The notes below the pieces were generated by a model. It saw only the letters and a program-made list of their open reading frames with translations. It was not told the origin of the DNA and did no database searches. The position numbers were made by a program, and so were the translations under genes. Positions 1 to 7,357 of a stretch of DNA of 64,000 bases are shown here, piece after piece (within the stretch, counting starts at the first letter, position 1; every line of letters starts with the position of its first letter). Source of the stretch: an uncultured Clostridia bacterium (lineage in GTDB: Bacteria; Bacillota; Clostridia; TANB77; CAG-508); contig CAKOYQ010000009.1 in the NCBI GenBank assembly GCA_934130935.1, forward strand, positions 1 through 64,000, given 5' to 3'.

Positions 1-79
1 AACTTCATGTCGTTACATTTTTATTACAAATTTTATACCTACGGATTTATGGTTTCTAAACTAGCGAAATTATTCTAGT

Positions 80-130
80 AATAAATAAAAAGAATCGATA
101 CAAACTGCCATAATGCAATTTATCGATTCC
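80..130 (-). terminator. Intrinsic terminator of rplU-rpmA
   Basis: On the minus strand a perfect 9-bp stem, GAATCGATA with TATCGATTC (92-100 and 121-129), is followed by a T-rich run. It begins a few bases after the rpmA stop codon and would end the two-gene ribosomal protein transcript. Bases 1-79 show no gene or other recognisable feature. Confidence 0.85.
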
Positions 131-136
131 TTTTAT

Positions 137-403
137 TTAAGCCTTTTCCTCTACTGGATAAACACTTACTTGTTTTTTATCTCTACCTTTTCTTTCAAAT
201 TTAACTGTTCCATCAACTAATGCATATAGTGTATCATCACTACCTTTTCCAACATTAGTTCCTGGATGCATTTTTGTTCCTCTTTGTCTAACTAAGATGT
301 TTCCAGCTAAAACAAATTGACCATCAGCTCTTTTGACACCAAGTCTCTTAGATTCACTATCTCTACCGTTCTTGATACTACCTTGACCTTTCTTATGTGC
401 CAT
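137..403 (-). CDS. rpmA: 50S ribosomal protein L27
   Basis: Large-subunit ribosomal protein L27, which sits near the peptidyl-transferase centre. The 88-residue product starts MAHKKGQGS and carries the family core NGRDSESKRLGVKR and the HPGTNVGKGSDDTLYA region. A GTG nine bases further upstream lies inside the AGGAG ribosome-binding site, so the ATG at 403 is taken as the start. Most Firmicute L27 proteins are made with a short N-terminal extension that the protease Prp removes; this one has the mature, proteobacteria-like N terminus. It is co-transcribed with rplU, 57 bases upstream, and no prp gene lies between them. Confidence 0.97.
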   Translation of the reverse strand: MAHKKGQGSIKNGRDSESKRLGVKRADGQFVLAGNILVRQRGTKMHPGTNVGKGSDDTLYALVDGTVKFERKGRDKKQVSVYPVEEKA

Positions 404-460
404 TATTCTCACTCCTTTCAGCTTTACAATTATTTATTTATTTTCTCATTAAAATCTTAA

Positions 461-871
461 TTAATTGTTTTTTTCTGATTTTTCTGTCTTTTCAGTTTTT
501 GTTGCTTTAACAGTTTTTTCTGTTTTCTCAGCTTTTTCAGCTGTAGTTGCTTTTTTAGCTGCTGTTTTAATTCCTGTTATTTCAACTTTTGTGTATGGTT
601 GTCTATGTCCTTGTTTCTTTCTTTCATTTTTCTTAGCTTTCATTTTGAAAACTATGATTTTTTTAGCTTTTCCATGAGAAACAACTTTTCCTTCAACCTT
701 TACACCTTTTACATAAGGATTTCCAACTTGTACTTTTCCGTCTTCTGATACTAAGATTACTTTATCAAATGCAACTTTTTTTCCTTCTTCTGCATCTAAT
801 TTTTCGAAAAATACTACATCTCCTTCTGCTACTTTGTATTGTTTTCCACAACTTTCAATTACTGCGTACAT
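461..871 (-). CDS. rplU: 50S ribosomal protein L21 with a Lys/Thr/Glu-rich C-terminal tail
   Basis: Ribosomal protein L21, which binds 23S rRNA. Residues 1-103 are the normal domain (start MYAVIESCGKQYKV; late conserved segment GHRQPYTKVEI). The family normally ends there. This protein adds about 32 residues of low complexity made of repeated KTEK/KAEK units, probably a disordered basic tail. The ATG follows a GGGAGGTGC ribosome-binding site. Upstream lie a structured leader and a clear promoter; downstream is rpmA. Confidence 0.96.
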   Translation of the reverse strand: MYAVIESCGKQYKVAEGDVVFFEKLDAEEGKKVAFDKVILVSEDGKVQVGNPYVKGVKVEGKVVSHGKAKKIIVFKMKAKKNERKKQGHRQPYTKVEITGIKTAAKKATTAEKAEKTEKTVKATKTEKTEKSEKNN

Positions 872-898
872 TTAAAATGCACCTCCCTTATTCGTATA

Positions 899-980
899 CT
901 CGCTAATCCTTAAAAAAGGCAGTTATATTAGCAAATGCCTAATATAACATTTATTCGCCTTGACTAAGCGGATTACAGTT
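899..980 (-). promoter_or_regulatory. Putative L21 leader RNA
   Basis: The untranslated region before rplU can fold. TAATCC/GGATTA (970-975 with 904-909) forms a closing helix around a perfect 10-bp hairpin GTTATATTAG/CTAATATAAC (922-931 and 939-948). An outer AGGC/GCCT pairing is followed directly by TTTTTT. Firmicute rplU transcripts often carry an autoregulatory L21 leader. The hairpin plus U-run here could also act as a transcription attenuator. Assignment to that known leader family is by position and shape, not by a covariance search. Confidence 0.55.
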
Positions 981-984
981 ATCT

Positions 985-1013
985 ATTTTAACATATTTAC
1001 CATTACTTGTCAA
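985..1013 (-). promoter_or_regulatory. Sigma-A type promoter of rplU-rpmA
   Basis: TTGACA (1008-1013) and TAAAAT (985-990) are separated by exactly 17 bases on the minus strand. The predicted transcript start, near 978, coincides with the start of the structured leader. Confidence 0.75.
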
Positions 1014-1047
1014 GCCACGAAGCATTTTTCCTCATATTTTTTTGCTA

Positions 1048-3003
1048 CTATACCAATTTTTCTAATTCTTTAATTTTATCTCTAATTTCAGCGGCCTGCT
1101 CAAATTCCATTTTACTCGCATATTCTAACATTTCTTCTGTCAATCTATTTATTGTCTCTTTTATATCTTCTTCTTTTTCAAACTTGTATTCTACCTCTAT
1201 ATTTTCAACTTGAGTAGCTTTGATAGAATCTCGAATAGATTTTGTAATTGTCTTTGGAATAATATTATGTTCTTTATTATATGCCTCTTGAATTCCACGT
1301 CTTCTGTTTGTTTCTTTTATAGCTTTTTCCATTGAATCTGTAAGCTCATCAGCATACATTATAACAGTTCCATCTGTATTTCTGGCAGCACGTCCTATTG
1401 TTTGAATTAATGAACGTTCAGAACGTAAAAATCCTTCTTTGTCTGCATCAAGTATTGCAACTAATGATACTTCTGGAATGTCTAATCCTTCTCTTAATAA
1501 GTTGATTCCTACCAATACATCAAATTCCCCCAAGCGAAGCTTTCGAATTATTTCTAGTCTTTCTAATGCTTTTGTATCAGAGTGAATATAATTTACCTTT
1601 ACATCAAGACTCTTTAAATATTCTGTTAAATCTTCTGCCATTTTTTTTGTTAATGTTGTTACCAATACTCTTTCTTGTCTTTCAACTCTTATTCTTATTT
1701 GCTCTAATAAATCATCTATTTGATTTGCAACTGGTTTAACCTCTATTTTAGGGTCAAGTAAACCTGTAGGCCTAATAATTTGTTCAACTACATTGTTTCC
1801 TGCATGTTCTTTTTCATATTCCGCTGGTGTTGCACTTACAAAGACTACTTGATTTACTCTTTCTTCAAATTCATTAAATGTAAGTGGTCTATTATCAAAT
1901 GCTGATGGAAGCCTAAATCCATACTTTACAAGTGATTCTTTACGTGCCCTATCTCCATTATACATTGCCCTTACTTGTGGAATTGTTGCATGTGATTCAT
2001 CTATTAATAATAAGAAATCTTTTGGAAAGTAGTCAAATAGTGTATATGGCGGACTTCCTGGTTCTCTTCCACTTATGTGTCTTGAATAGTTTTCTATCCC
2101 TTGACAAAATCCAGTTTCTTTCATCATTTCTATATCAAAGTTCGTTCTTTCTTGTATACGTTGTGCTTCTATTAATTTATTTTGACCTTTAAAGTATCGC
2201 ACTCTTTCTTCCATTTCTTGTTCTATTGTTTTTATAGCTCTTTCCATTTTTTCTTTTGATGTTACATAATGTGAATTTGGGACTATCATTACATGTTGTC
2301 TTGTTCCTATTGTTTTTCCTGTTAACGGATTTATTTCACTTATTTTTTCTATTTCATCTCCCCAAAATTCTACTCTTATTGCTGATTCTCCTTTATCTGA
2401 TGGGTAAATCTCTACAATATCTCCCTTCGCTCTAAATGTTCCTCTTTTAAAGTCAATTTCATTTCTTGTATATTGTATGTTTACTAATTTTTTTAACATT
2501 TTGTCTCTCTCAACTGTCATTCCTGGACGCAATGATACAATCATATTTTCATAGTCAATAGGGTCTCCTAGCCCATATATACATGAAACAGATGCAACAA
2601 CTATTACATCTCTTGTTTCAAATAATGATGCTGTTGCTGAATGTCTTAATTTGTCAATTTCATCATTTATTGAAGCATCTTTTTCTATGTATGTATCTGA
2701 TTGTGCTATATAACTTTCTGGTTGATAATAATCATAATAAGATACAAAGTATTCAACCCTGTTATCTGGAAAAAACTCTTTGAATTCGGAATATAATTGT
2801 CCTGCTAGTGTCTTATTATGTGCTAACACCAATGTTGGTTTCTGTGTTTTTTCTATTATATTTGCCATTGTGAATGTTTTTCCAGAGCCCGTAACTCCTA
2901 GAAGCGTCTGGTATTTTTTGCCTTCTTCTATTCCTTTTGATAAGTATTCGATTGCTTGTGGCTGGTCGCCTGTTGGCTTATATTCTGAGTGTAATTTAAA
3001 CAT
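1048..3003 (-). CDS. uvrB: UvrABC excinuclease subunit B
   Basis: DNA-damage recognition and helicase-like subunit of nucleotide excision repair; it is loaded by UvrA and recruits UvrC. The 651-residue length is normal. The N terminus has GDQPQAI and the Walker A motif GVTGSGKT (near residues 37-44). The beta-hairpin region YYDYYQPE, DESH (helicase motif II) and QTIGRAARN (motif VI) follow. The C-terminal UVR motif (about 615-651, MEFEQAAEIRDKIKELE) binds UvrC. The start ATG follows GGGAGG. The gene stands alone; uvrA and uvrC are not in the window. No LexA box of the GAAC-N4-GTTC type is visible, but a palindrome lies just upstream. Confidence 0.97.
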   Translation of the reverse strand: MFKLHSEYKPTGDQPQAIEYLSKGIEEGKKYQTLLGVTGSGKTFTMANIIEKTQKPTLVLAHNKTLAGQLYSEFKEFFPDNRVEYFVSYYDYYQPESYIAQSDTYIEKDASINDEIDKLRHSATASLFETRDVIVVASVSCIYGLGDPIDYENMIVSLRPGMTVERDKMLKKLVNIQYTRNEIDFKRGTFRAKGDIVEIYPSDKGESAIRVEFWGDEIEKISEINPLTGKTIGTRQHVMIVPNSHYVTSKEKMERAIKTIEQEMEERVRYFKGQNKLIEAQRIQERTNFDIEMMKETGFCQGIENYSRHISGREPGSPPYTLFDYFPKDFLLLIDESHATIPQVRAMYNGDRARKESLVKYGFRLPSAFDNRPLTFNEFEERVNQVVFVSATPAEYEKEHAGNNVVEQIIRPTGLLDPKIEVKPVANQIDDLLEQIRIRVERQERVLVTTLTKKMAEDLTEYLKSLDVKVNYIHSDTKALERLEIIRKLRLGEFDVLVGINLLREGLDIPEVSLVAILDADKEGFLRSERSLIQTIGRAARNTDGTVIMYADELTDSMEKAIKETNRRRGIQEAYNKEHNIIPKTITKSIRDSIKATQVENIEVEYKFEKEEDIKETINRLTEEMLEYASKMEFEQAAEIRDKIKELEKLV

Positions 3004-3035
3004 TTTTCCTCCCTTTGTGACCTAAAAATTCTAAA

Positions 3036-3053
3036 TAGTATTAGATAATACTA
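3036..3053. promoter_or_regulatory. Perfect 8-2-8 palindrome upstream of uvrB
   Basis: TAGTATTA-GA-TAATACTA is a perfect inverted repeat 33-50 bases before the uvrB start, in the expected promoter or transcript-start region. It could be a repressor operator or an mRNA 5' hairpin. It does not match the Firmicute LexA consensus. Confidence 0.35.
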
Positions 3054-3081
3054 ATATATATTTATACCACTTTTTTCGCAA

Positions 3082-3117
3082 AAAAACAAGGTATTCTAAA
3101 TATACCCTGTTTTTTAT
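3082..3117 (-). terminator. Intrinsic terminator after the small membrane protein genes
   Basis: AACAGGGTAT pairs with ATACCTTGTT on the minus strand (one G-U pair) and is followed by a T-run. It ends transcription 20 bases after the stop codon of 3136..3540. On the plus strand the same position is an A-C mismatch, which supports function on the minus strand. Confidence 0.75.
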
Positions 3118-3135
3118 TATCTTTAAAATTATAAT

Positions 3136-3540
3136 TTATCTTTTGGTTTTATTTTTATTTACATATTTGCAACCAAATAAATATAATATAATTAAGCTAG
3201 AAATTCCTATTAAACCAAAACCTATATTATCTAAATTATGACCATTTTCCTTAATGTATCTTTCTAATTCTCCTAATTTAAACATTCCCTCTGTAATATA
3301 CAATGTTTCTGTTTTTCCAAAAGAGTGATAGATTGTTAATTTACCAGAGTTCCAACCTTGTCCTAGTATAATTTTAGTAACATTATCTGTATTTTCTATT
3401 TCTCCATTTAATGACTGATAGACTAAATCTTTGTTTTTTGAATTTACATTTATTGCAATGCCTTCTTTACTAAAAAGAGAAAACGCAAATACAATTCCTA
3501 ATATTGCAACAATTATCAATATGTAATTTATCTTTTTCAT
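3136..3540 (-). CDS. Small two-TM membrane protein, function unknown
   Basis: 134 residues. A hydrophobic segment follows the start (YILIIVAILGIVFAFSLF), then about 75 polar residues, then a second hydrophobic segment (IGFGLIGISSLIILYLFG) and a basic C terminus. The middle part is probably extracellular. I do not recognise the family. The start is the ATG at 3540, 11 bases after GGAGG; the longer reading frame begins at a TTG overlapping that site. It is the second gene of a two-gene unit with 3592..3987 and is followed by a terminator. Confidence 0.7.
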   Translation of the reverse strand: MKKINYILIIVAILGIVFAFSLFSKEGIAINVNSKNKDLVYQSLNGEIENTDNVTKIILGQGWNSGKLTIYHSFGKTETLYITEGMFKLGELERYIKENGHNLDNIGFGLIGISSLIILYLFGCKYVNKNKTKR

Positions 3541-3591
3541 TACTTGCCTAACCTCCAATTAATAAAATGTTAACTTGCTAATTATTATTTT

Positions 3592-3987
3592 CTAATAATT
3601 TACTATTTTATCAATACATAGATAAACAAATATCATAATTAAAGAGATTACTAAACCAACATAAAATTCCGGAAAAACAAATTCTATACTATTATGAATA
3701 CTCATTTTTCCTGTTATATTCATTATGTGCCAAGTAAAGAAGTTATATATTTCTGAAACTACAATTCCTATCGTCCCTAATGTACCTAGTATTTTATTTA
3801 TCTTTTTATGCTTAAATGATACCCATACCCCCACAATAAATAATAGTACAGATATAATACCTATTGGATTAAATAAATTAATTAAACCACTAATTTCTTG
3901 TACGCCTTTCATTCCTCCATATTGATTTAATAGCATTGGTAATAAACTAATTAAAAATGCTACTGTTAATATAATTTTTTTTCTCAT
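3592..3987 (-). CDS. Small four-TM membrane protein, function unknown
   Basis: 131 residues with about four predicted membrane segments: near residues 5-20, 36-56, 66-85 and 105-125. There is no recognisable catalytic motif. The start is the ATG at 3987, seven bases after GGAG; an upstream GTG lies within the ribosome-binding site. A promoter lies at 4023-4051 and the gene is followed by 3136..3540 in the same unit. It may be an immunity-type or regulatory membrane protein, but nothing in the sequence decides this. Confidence 0.7.
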   Translation of the reverse strand: MRKKIILTVAFLISLLPMLLNQYGGMKGVQEISGLINLFNPIGIISVLLFIVGVWVSFKHKKINKILGTLGTIGIVVSEIYNFFTWHIMNITGKMSIHNSIEFVFPEFYVGLVISLIMIFVYLCIDKIVNY

Positions 3988-4022
3988 AAATATCTCCACA
4001 TCAGATTACTATTTGTCTCTTT

Positions 4023-4051
4023 TTTATATCATAAAAGCAGATAATTATCAA
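4023..4051 (-). promoter_or_regulatory. Promoter for the two small membrane protein genes
   Basis: TTGATA (4046-4051) and TATAAA (4023-4028) lie 17 bases apart on the minus strand, 36 bases before the start of 3592..3987. Confidence 0.55.
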
Positions 4052-4059
4052 CCAACTAT

Positions 4060-4177
4060 TTACCTTGCTTTATCAGCTAGTTCGAATACAGCCTTTATGT
4101 ATTTTAACAATTCCTTTTTATTTTTAAATCCACAATTACTTTATTTTCTTTTTAGTATTAGTTCTTTTTCCTGCCAT
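4060..4177 (-). pseudogene. Possible frameshifted remnant of a small gene
   Basis: GGAGG is followed, after five bases, by an ATG and 13 codons (MAGKRTNTKKKIK, stop at 4136-4138). Just past that stop, in the +1 frame, an open stretch reads KNKKELLKYIKAVFELADKAR and ends at 4060. Joining the two would give a plausible ~39-residue basic protein. A single-base deletion in the A-rich segment would explain the break. The good ribosome-binding site argues that something was once translated here, but the gene is too short for certainty. Confidence 0.25.
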
Positions 4178-4194
4178 ATAATCCTCCTTTTATT

Positions 4195-4226
4195 TTTAAA
4201 AGAGAACTAGAAAGTTCTAGTCCTCT
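4195..4226 (-). terminator. Terminator-like hairpin
   Basis: AGAGGACTAGA pairs with TCTAGTTCTCT on the minus strand (one G-U pair) and is followed by TTTT. It lies just after a short open stretch ending at 4233 with a hydrophobic and then basic end (IISIIGLAVAKKKRMS). That stretch may be the tail of a decayed gene. Otherwise 4227-4371 shows no gene. Confidence 0.45.
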
Positions 4227-4371
4227 CTTATTTTAGCTCATTCTTTTCTTTTTTGCAACTGCTAATCCTATTATTGATATTATTCTTTGGTTAATTTGCT
4301 TTTCTTATTACTGGAACATTTTTTTAATACAAAACTGTATAAGATTTTTCAATATAAAGACAAATAGAAGA

Positions 4372-4391
4372 GGTGTCCTATTTAGGACACC
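4372..4391 (-). terminator. Terminator of the lipoprotein gene
   Basis: A perfect 9-bp stem, GGTGTCCTA/TAGGACACC, with a two-base loop lies directly after the lipoprotein stop codon. It is followed by a U-rich but interrupted stretch. Confidence 0.6.
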
Positions 4392-4399
4392 CCCACTTT

Positions 4400-5302
4400 T
4401 TATTTGTTTGCAGCTGCCTCCCACTTGAGCAGGAGGTTGTTAAAGTAAGCTTCACTGTTCTCTTGGCCATAATTGGCCACTACGAGAACGTACAAATCAA
4501 ATTCGTCTTTATCGAGTTTCTCATCAATAAAGAACTTCTCCCATCCGTACCAATAACCCTTCAGGGCCTCGTCCTGAAAGATAGTAAAGATAGGATATAC
4601 TAGCCAATATTGGGGAACGTAGCCAGATATAACCAGTTCATCTTCCAGTAGTTCTGGATCTAAGGACGAAGTAATAATATCAGTCATCACTTCAGTAAAC
4701 TGAGTATACATATACGTATACTCGCTTTCCCCATGCGTTTTGTATGCCAACGCATGGATAAGTTCATGTGTGAACATCCACTCACATACTTGATCTTCGC
4801 TCAATTCATTTACAAAAATTGTGTTCGTCTTATTGTCATAATAAGCCCCAACAAGCTCATCTTCTGAATAAGTGGCCATCCTAATAGTCACTTTATCAAG
4901 GAAATTCTTCAATTCTTCCTTATTTTCAAGGATTTCTGAGCTTTCGATATATTCAACCACCTTCTCCTTACTGCTTTCATAGAGACTCTTTTCTCTTTTA
5001 TCCAAGGGTTTTTTACTCTTCGGAGAGTATTCTCCTCTTTGTACTTTGCCCTCATTCAGGATGATAGATCTTGTACCATCTAAATTGACTTCGAACTTGC
5101 CTTCACTCTCTTCTTTCACCTCAAAAATCCTATTTCCTGTTTCGTATGGATTCTCTACACTGGCATAGCCCAGGTTTTCCCAGGTTCTTTCTGCCGAGTT
5201 AATGATTCTTTCATCATAACTCGACCGAATCGTGCAACCTGTTAATGTTGCAAGAATCGTAACCATTGCCAGTGTCATTGCTACAAACATCTTTTTTTTC
5301 AT
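4400..5302 (-). CDS. Putative zincin-type metalloprotease lipoprotein
   Basis: 300 residues. The signal peptide ends in a lipobox (LTGC, Cys at about 23), so the protein is probably membrane-anchored outside the cell. Near residues 180-184, HELIH in the context FTHELIHAL matches the zinc-protease HExxH signature. A following Glu-rich helix with TEVMTD could supply the third ligand. I do not recognise a named family. The coding sequence is clearly richer in G+C (about 40% in sampled lines against about 25% next door), with CTC/GAG/CCG-type codons unlike its neighbours, suggesting recent transfer. It has its own promoter at 5401-5429 and its own terminator, so it is a one-gene unit. Confidence 0.75.
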   Translation of the reverse strand: MKKKMFVAMTLAMVTILATLTGCTIRSSYDERIINSAERTWENLGYASVENPYETGNRIFEVKEESEGKFEVNLDGTRSIILNEGKVQRGEYSPKSKKPLDKREKSLYESSKEKVVEYIESSEILENKEELKNFLDKVTIRMATYSEDELVGAYYDNKTNTIFVNELSEDQVCEWMFTHELIHALAYKTHGESEYTYMYTQFTEVMTDIITSSLDPELLEDELVISGYVPQYWLVYPIFTIFQDEALKGYWYGWEKFFIDEKLDKDEFDLYVLVVANYGQENSEAYFNNLLLKWEAAANK

Positions 5303-5400
5303 ACTTTTTCCTCCAAAAAATTTTTTTAATAACAGCTCATATTTAAGCTGGAAATGAGGATAACTCTATATAAAATAAGCTTATACGCTTATACCTAAAT

Positions 5401-5429
5401 ATTATATTATAATTAACATAATTTGTCAA
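5401..5429 (-). promoter_or_regulatory. Promoter of the lipoprotein gene
   Basis: TTGACA (5424-5429), 17 bases, TATAAT (5401-5406): a near-consensus promoter on the minus strand. About 95 bases of leader follow before the ATG, including a small AGCT...AGCT hairpin and a GGAGG ribosome-binding site. Confidence 0.8.
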
Positions 5430-5480
5430 CCTTTTTATCTATTAAACTTAACTAATTAATCTAAACATTTTTCTTTTTTA

Positions 5481-6221
5481 TTATCCAGTTTTACTCATTA
5501 TATCTTTTTTCATCTTACTGATAATTTTTTTCTCGAGTCTTGAAATATAACTTTGTGAAATTCCAAGTTCATCAGCAACTTCTTTTTGAGTTTTTTCCTT
5601 TCCGCTAATAAATCCAAATCTCATTTCCATTATGTTTTTTTCTCTATCATTTAATTTTTTTATTGCTTCTTTTAACAGCTTCATATCTACTTCATCTTCT
5701 AATTTTCTATATGTAACATCTGGATCTGTTCCTAAAATATCTGATAATAAAAGTTCATTCCCATCACTATCCTTATTTAATGGTTCATCTATTGATACTT
5801 CTGACTTTATTTTATTGTTTCTTCTCAAATACATTAAAATTTCATTTTCTATACATCGAGATGCATATGTAGCAAGCTTTATCTTTTTTTCAGAATTAAA
5901 AGTATTTACACTTTTCATTAATCCTATTGTTCCTATAGAAATTAAGTCTTCTATACCTATCCCTGTGTTTTCAAATTTTTTCGCTATATAAACAACTAAC
6001 CTTAGGTTCCTTTCAACAAGTATTTTTCTTGCTTCTAAATTTTCTTCTGAATCTAATTTTCTTATTATTTCTTCCTCTTCTTCTGGTGTTAATGGTGGTG
6101 GTAATGTTTGACTTCCTGCTACATAAAATATTGGTAAAATTTCATTTTCATCAATATTTCCTTCTATGTATTTTGCACAAATTGAATCTATACTTTTTTT
6201 TATAAATTCTATTAATTTCAT
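5481..6221 (-). CDS. sigE: Sporulation mother-cell sigma factor, pro-sigma-E
   Basis: RNA polymerase sigma factor for early mother-cell gene expression during sporulation. The 246-residue protein has an N-terminal pro-region of about 30 residues before the family hallmark GSQTLPPPL. Region 2 follows (RNLRLVVYIAKKFENTGI, then EDLISIGTIGL and LATYASRCIENEILMYLRR). Region 4 has an HTH near the C terminus (EVADELGISQSYISRLEKKI). Identity to Bacillus SigE is visible throughout. The pro-region is removed by SpoIIGA, encoded just upstream. The ATG follows GGGAGGG. In Bacillus sigG comes next; here an unrelated lipoprotein gene follows instead. Confidence 0.96.
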   Translation of the reverse strand: MKLIEFIKKSIDSICAKYIEGNIDENEILPIFYVAGSQTLPPPLTPEEEEEIIRKLDSEENLEARKILVERNLRLVVYIAKKFENTGIGIEDLISIGTIGLMKSVNTFNSEKKIKLATYASRCIENEILMYLRRNNKIKSEVSIDEPLNKDSDGNELLLSDILGTDPDVTYRKLEDEVDMKLLKEAIKKLNDREKNIMEMRFGFISGKEKTQKEVADELGISQSYISRLEKKIISKMKKDIMSKTG

Positions 6222-6331
6222 ATAATTTAATTCCCTCCCTAATAGATTTTTTCTCTACATCAATTTTCATCACCTCTCTTTTTTTATTAATTGTACAGCT
6301 TTTCATATGCAAATACTGTCCTTTCTTATTG

Positions 6332-6372
6332 TAGAAAAAAAGAAATAATCGCTGTTTTACGATTATTTCTTA
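6332..6372 (-). terminator. Strong hairpin between spoIIGA and sigE
   Basis: A perfect 12-bp stem (6340-6351 with 6360-6371, AAGAAATAATCG and complement) is followed on the minus strand by a run of seven T. It lies 20 bases after spoIIGA and 119 bases before sigE. It should stop or attenuate read-through into sigE. The remaining intergenic stretch shows no confident promoter. Confidence 0.8.
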
Positions 6373-6392
6373 CACATTTTTTCCTAATAATA

Positions 6393-7283
6393 TTATTGAA
6401 TTAATTCAAGACCAATTAAAGCTCTATATTCTCCTCTTTTCGTCAAAGATTTATCATATAGCCCTATTATAACGTTTGTAGAGATTTTCTTTTCTTCTTC
6501 GTTTTCTATTTCTATTTCATTTGCTTTAATTCCTAATAACATTCCATTTTGCATTCCTAAAGATGAAAATGGAATACATCTTAATTTAACTACATATTCT
6601 TTTTGAATTTCTTCTGGAATTTCACTTAAATCTCCACCTAATATTTTTTCTATATTATTTAGTATTTGTTTTGGAATTATATCATATAGCAAACTGCTTT
6701 CTACTATTACTACAGGTGTATTTGTTATTGGTTCTTTTACTAAATTTCCTGTATCTATCATCGCTCTTGTTTCTATTACATTTCCATTTAACTTAATTTT
6801 TATATTACAATACATGTCTTTTGAATTAATTTTAGTCTTAATTATTTTTATTGAAATTTTTATTATTGTAACTGCTACTATTGCTCCTAAAAAAACAACT
6901 TTTAAAACATATTCTCCAACAAACATTCCATTTCTTGTCATAGCATTTTGTGGTTTTATAACATATATTAAATATAATGCAACTCCTCCAAAAACAAATG
7001 AAGTTAAATAAAATATTAAGATTTGTTTCCACATTTTTTTCATGTTTTGAGGATTAAAACCTATATATACCATTATTATTGATAAAATGCCTTTTGATAT
7101 TGCTGAAGTGTATATTGGTATTTCTGATATATATGTAATTATTGCATATATACTTCCAAGTGTGCTTGCTAATACTATTCTGATACAACTTGGTTTTATT
7201 TTTAATATAATTGCTGTTGCATACAATATTATAGCATTCATTATTAAATTTTCAAAAAATATCACATCTATATATATTGTTAT
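6393..7283 (-). CDS. spoIIGA: Sporulation sigma-E processing protease SpoIIGA
   Basis: Membrane-embedded aspartic protease that removes the pro-sequence of sigma-E after activation by SpoIIR. The N-terminal half has about five membrane segments. The soluble C-terminal half has the aspartic-protease motif IDTGN in the context AMIDTGNLVKEP. The longest conventional frame begins at a GTG at 7265 with no ribosome-binding site. Reading 6 codons further up to an ATA at 7283 gives the family-like N terminus (M)TIYIDVIFFENLIMN, six bases after AAGGTGA. A TGA in frame lies three codons further up. I therefore place the start at the ATA codon; this is an inference. The length is then 296 residues, normal for the family. 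Confidence 0.9.
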   Translation of the reverse strand: MTIYIDVIFFENLIMNAIILYATAIILKIKPSCIRIVLASTLGSIYAIITYISEIPIYTSAISKGILSIIMVYIGFNPQNMKKMWKQILIFYLTSFVFGGVALYLIYVIKPQNAMTRNGMFVGEYVLKVVFLGAIVAVTIIKISIKIIKTKINSKDMYCNIKIKLNGNVIETRAMIDTGNLVKEPITNTPVVIVESSLLYDIIPKQILNNIEKILGGDLSEIPEEIQKEYVVKLRCIPFSSLGMQNGMLLGIKANEIEIENEEEKKISTNVIIGLYDKSLTKRGEYRALIGLELIQ

Positions 7284-7311
7284 GGTAAATCACCTTCTTT
7301 TTTTACCATAT

Positions 7312-7345
7312 ATTATATAGCTTTACTCATAAAAAGACTGTTGAA
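7312..7345 (-). promoter_or_regulatory. Probable promoter of spoIIGA with Spo0A-box-like site
   Basis: TATAAT lies at 7312-7317 on the minus strand, 29 bases before the proposed start. TGTTGAA on the plus strand (7339-7345) differs by one base from the Spo0A box core TGTCGAA. It sits around the -35 position, as in the Spo0A-activated spoIIG promoter of Bacillus. No good -35 hexamer is present. Only 74 bases separate spoIIGA from the preceding gene. Confidence 0.4.
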
Positions 7346-7357
7346 ATTTGTTTACAA

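Noticed and set aside
6270..6330. TTGCAT...TACAAT as a sigE promoter
   Set aside because: The spacing is only 11 bases, too short for a sigma-A promoter, and no convincing alternative was found.
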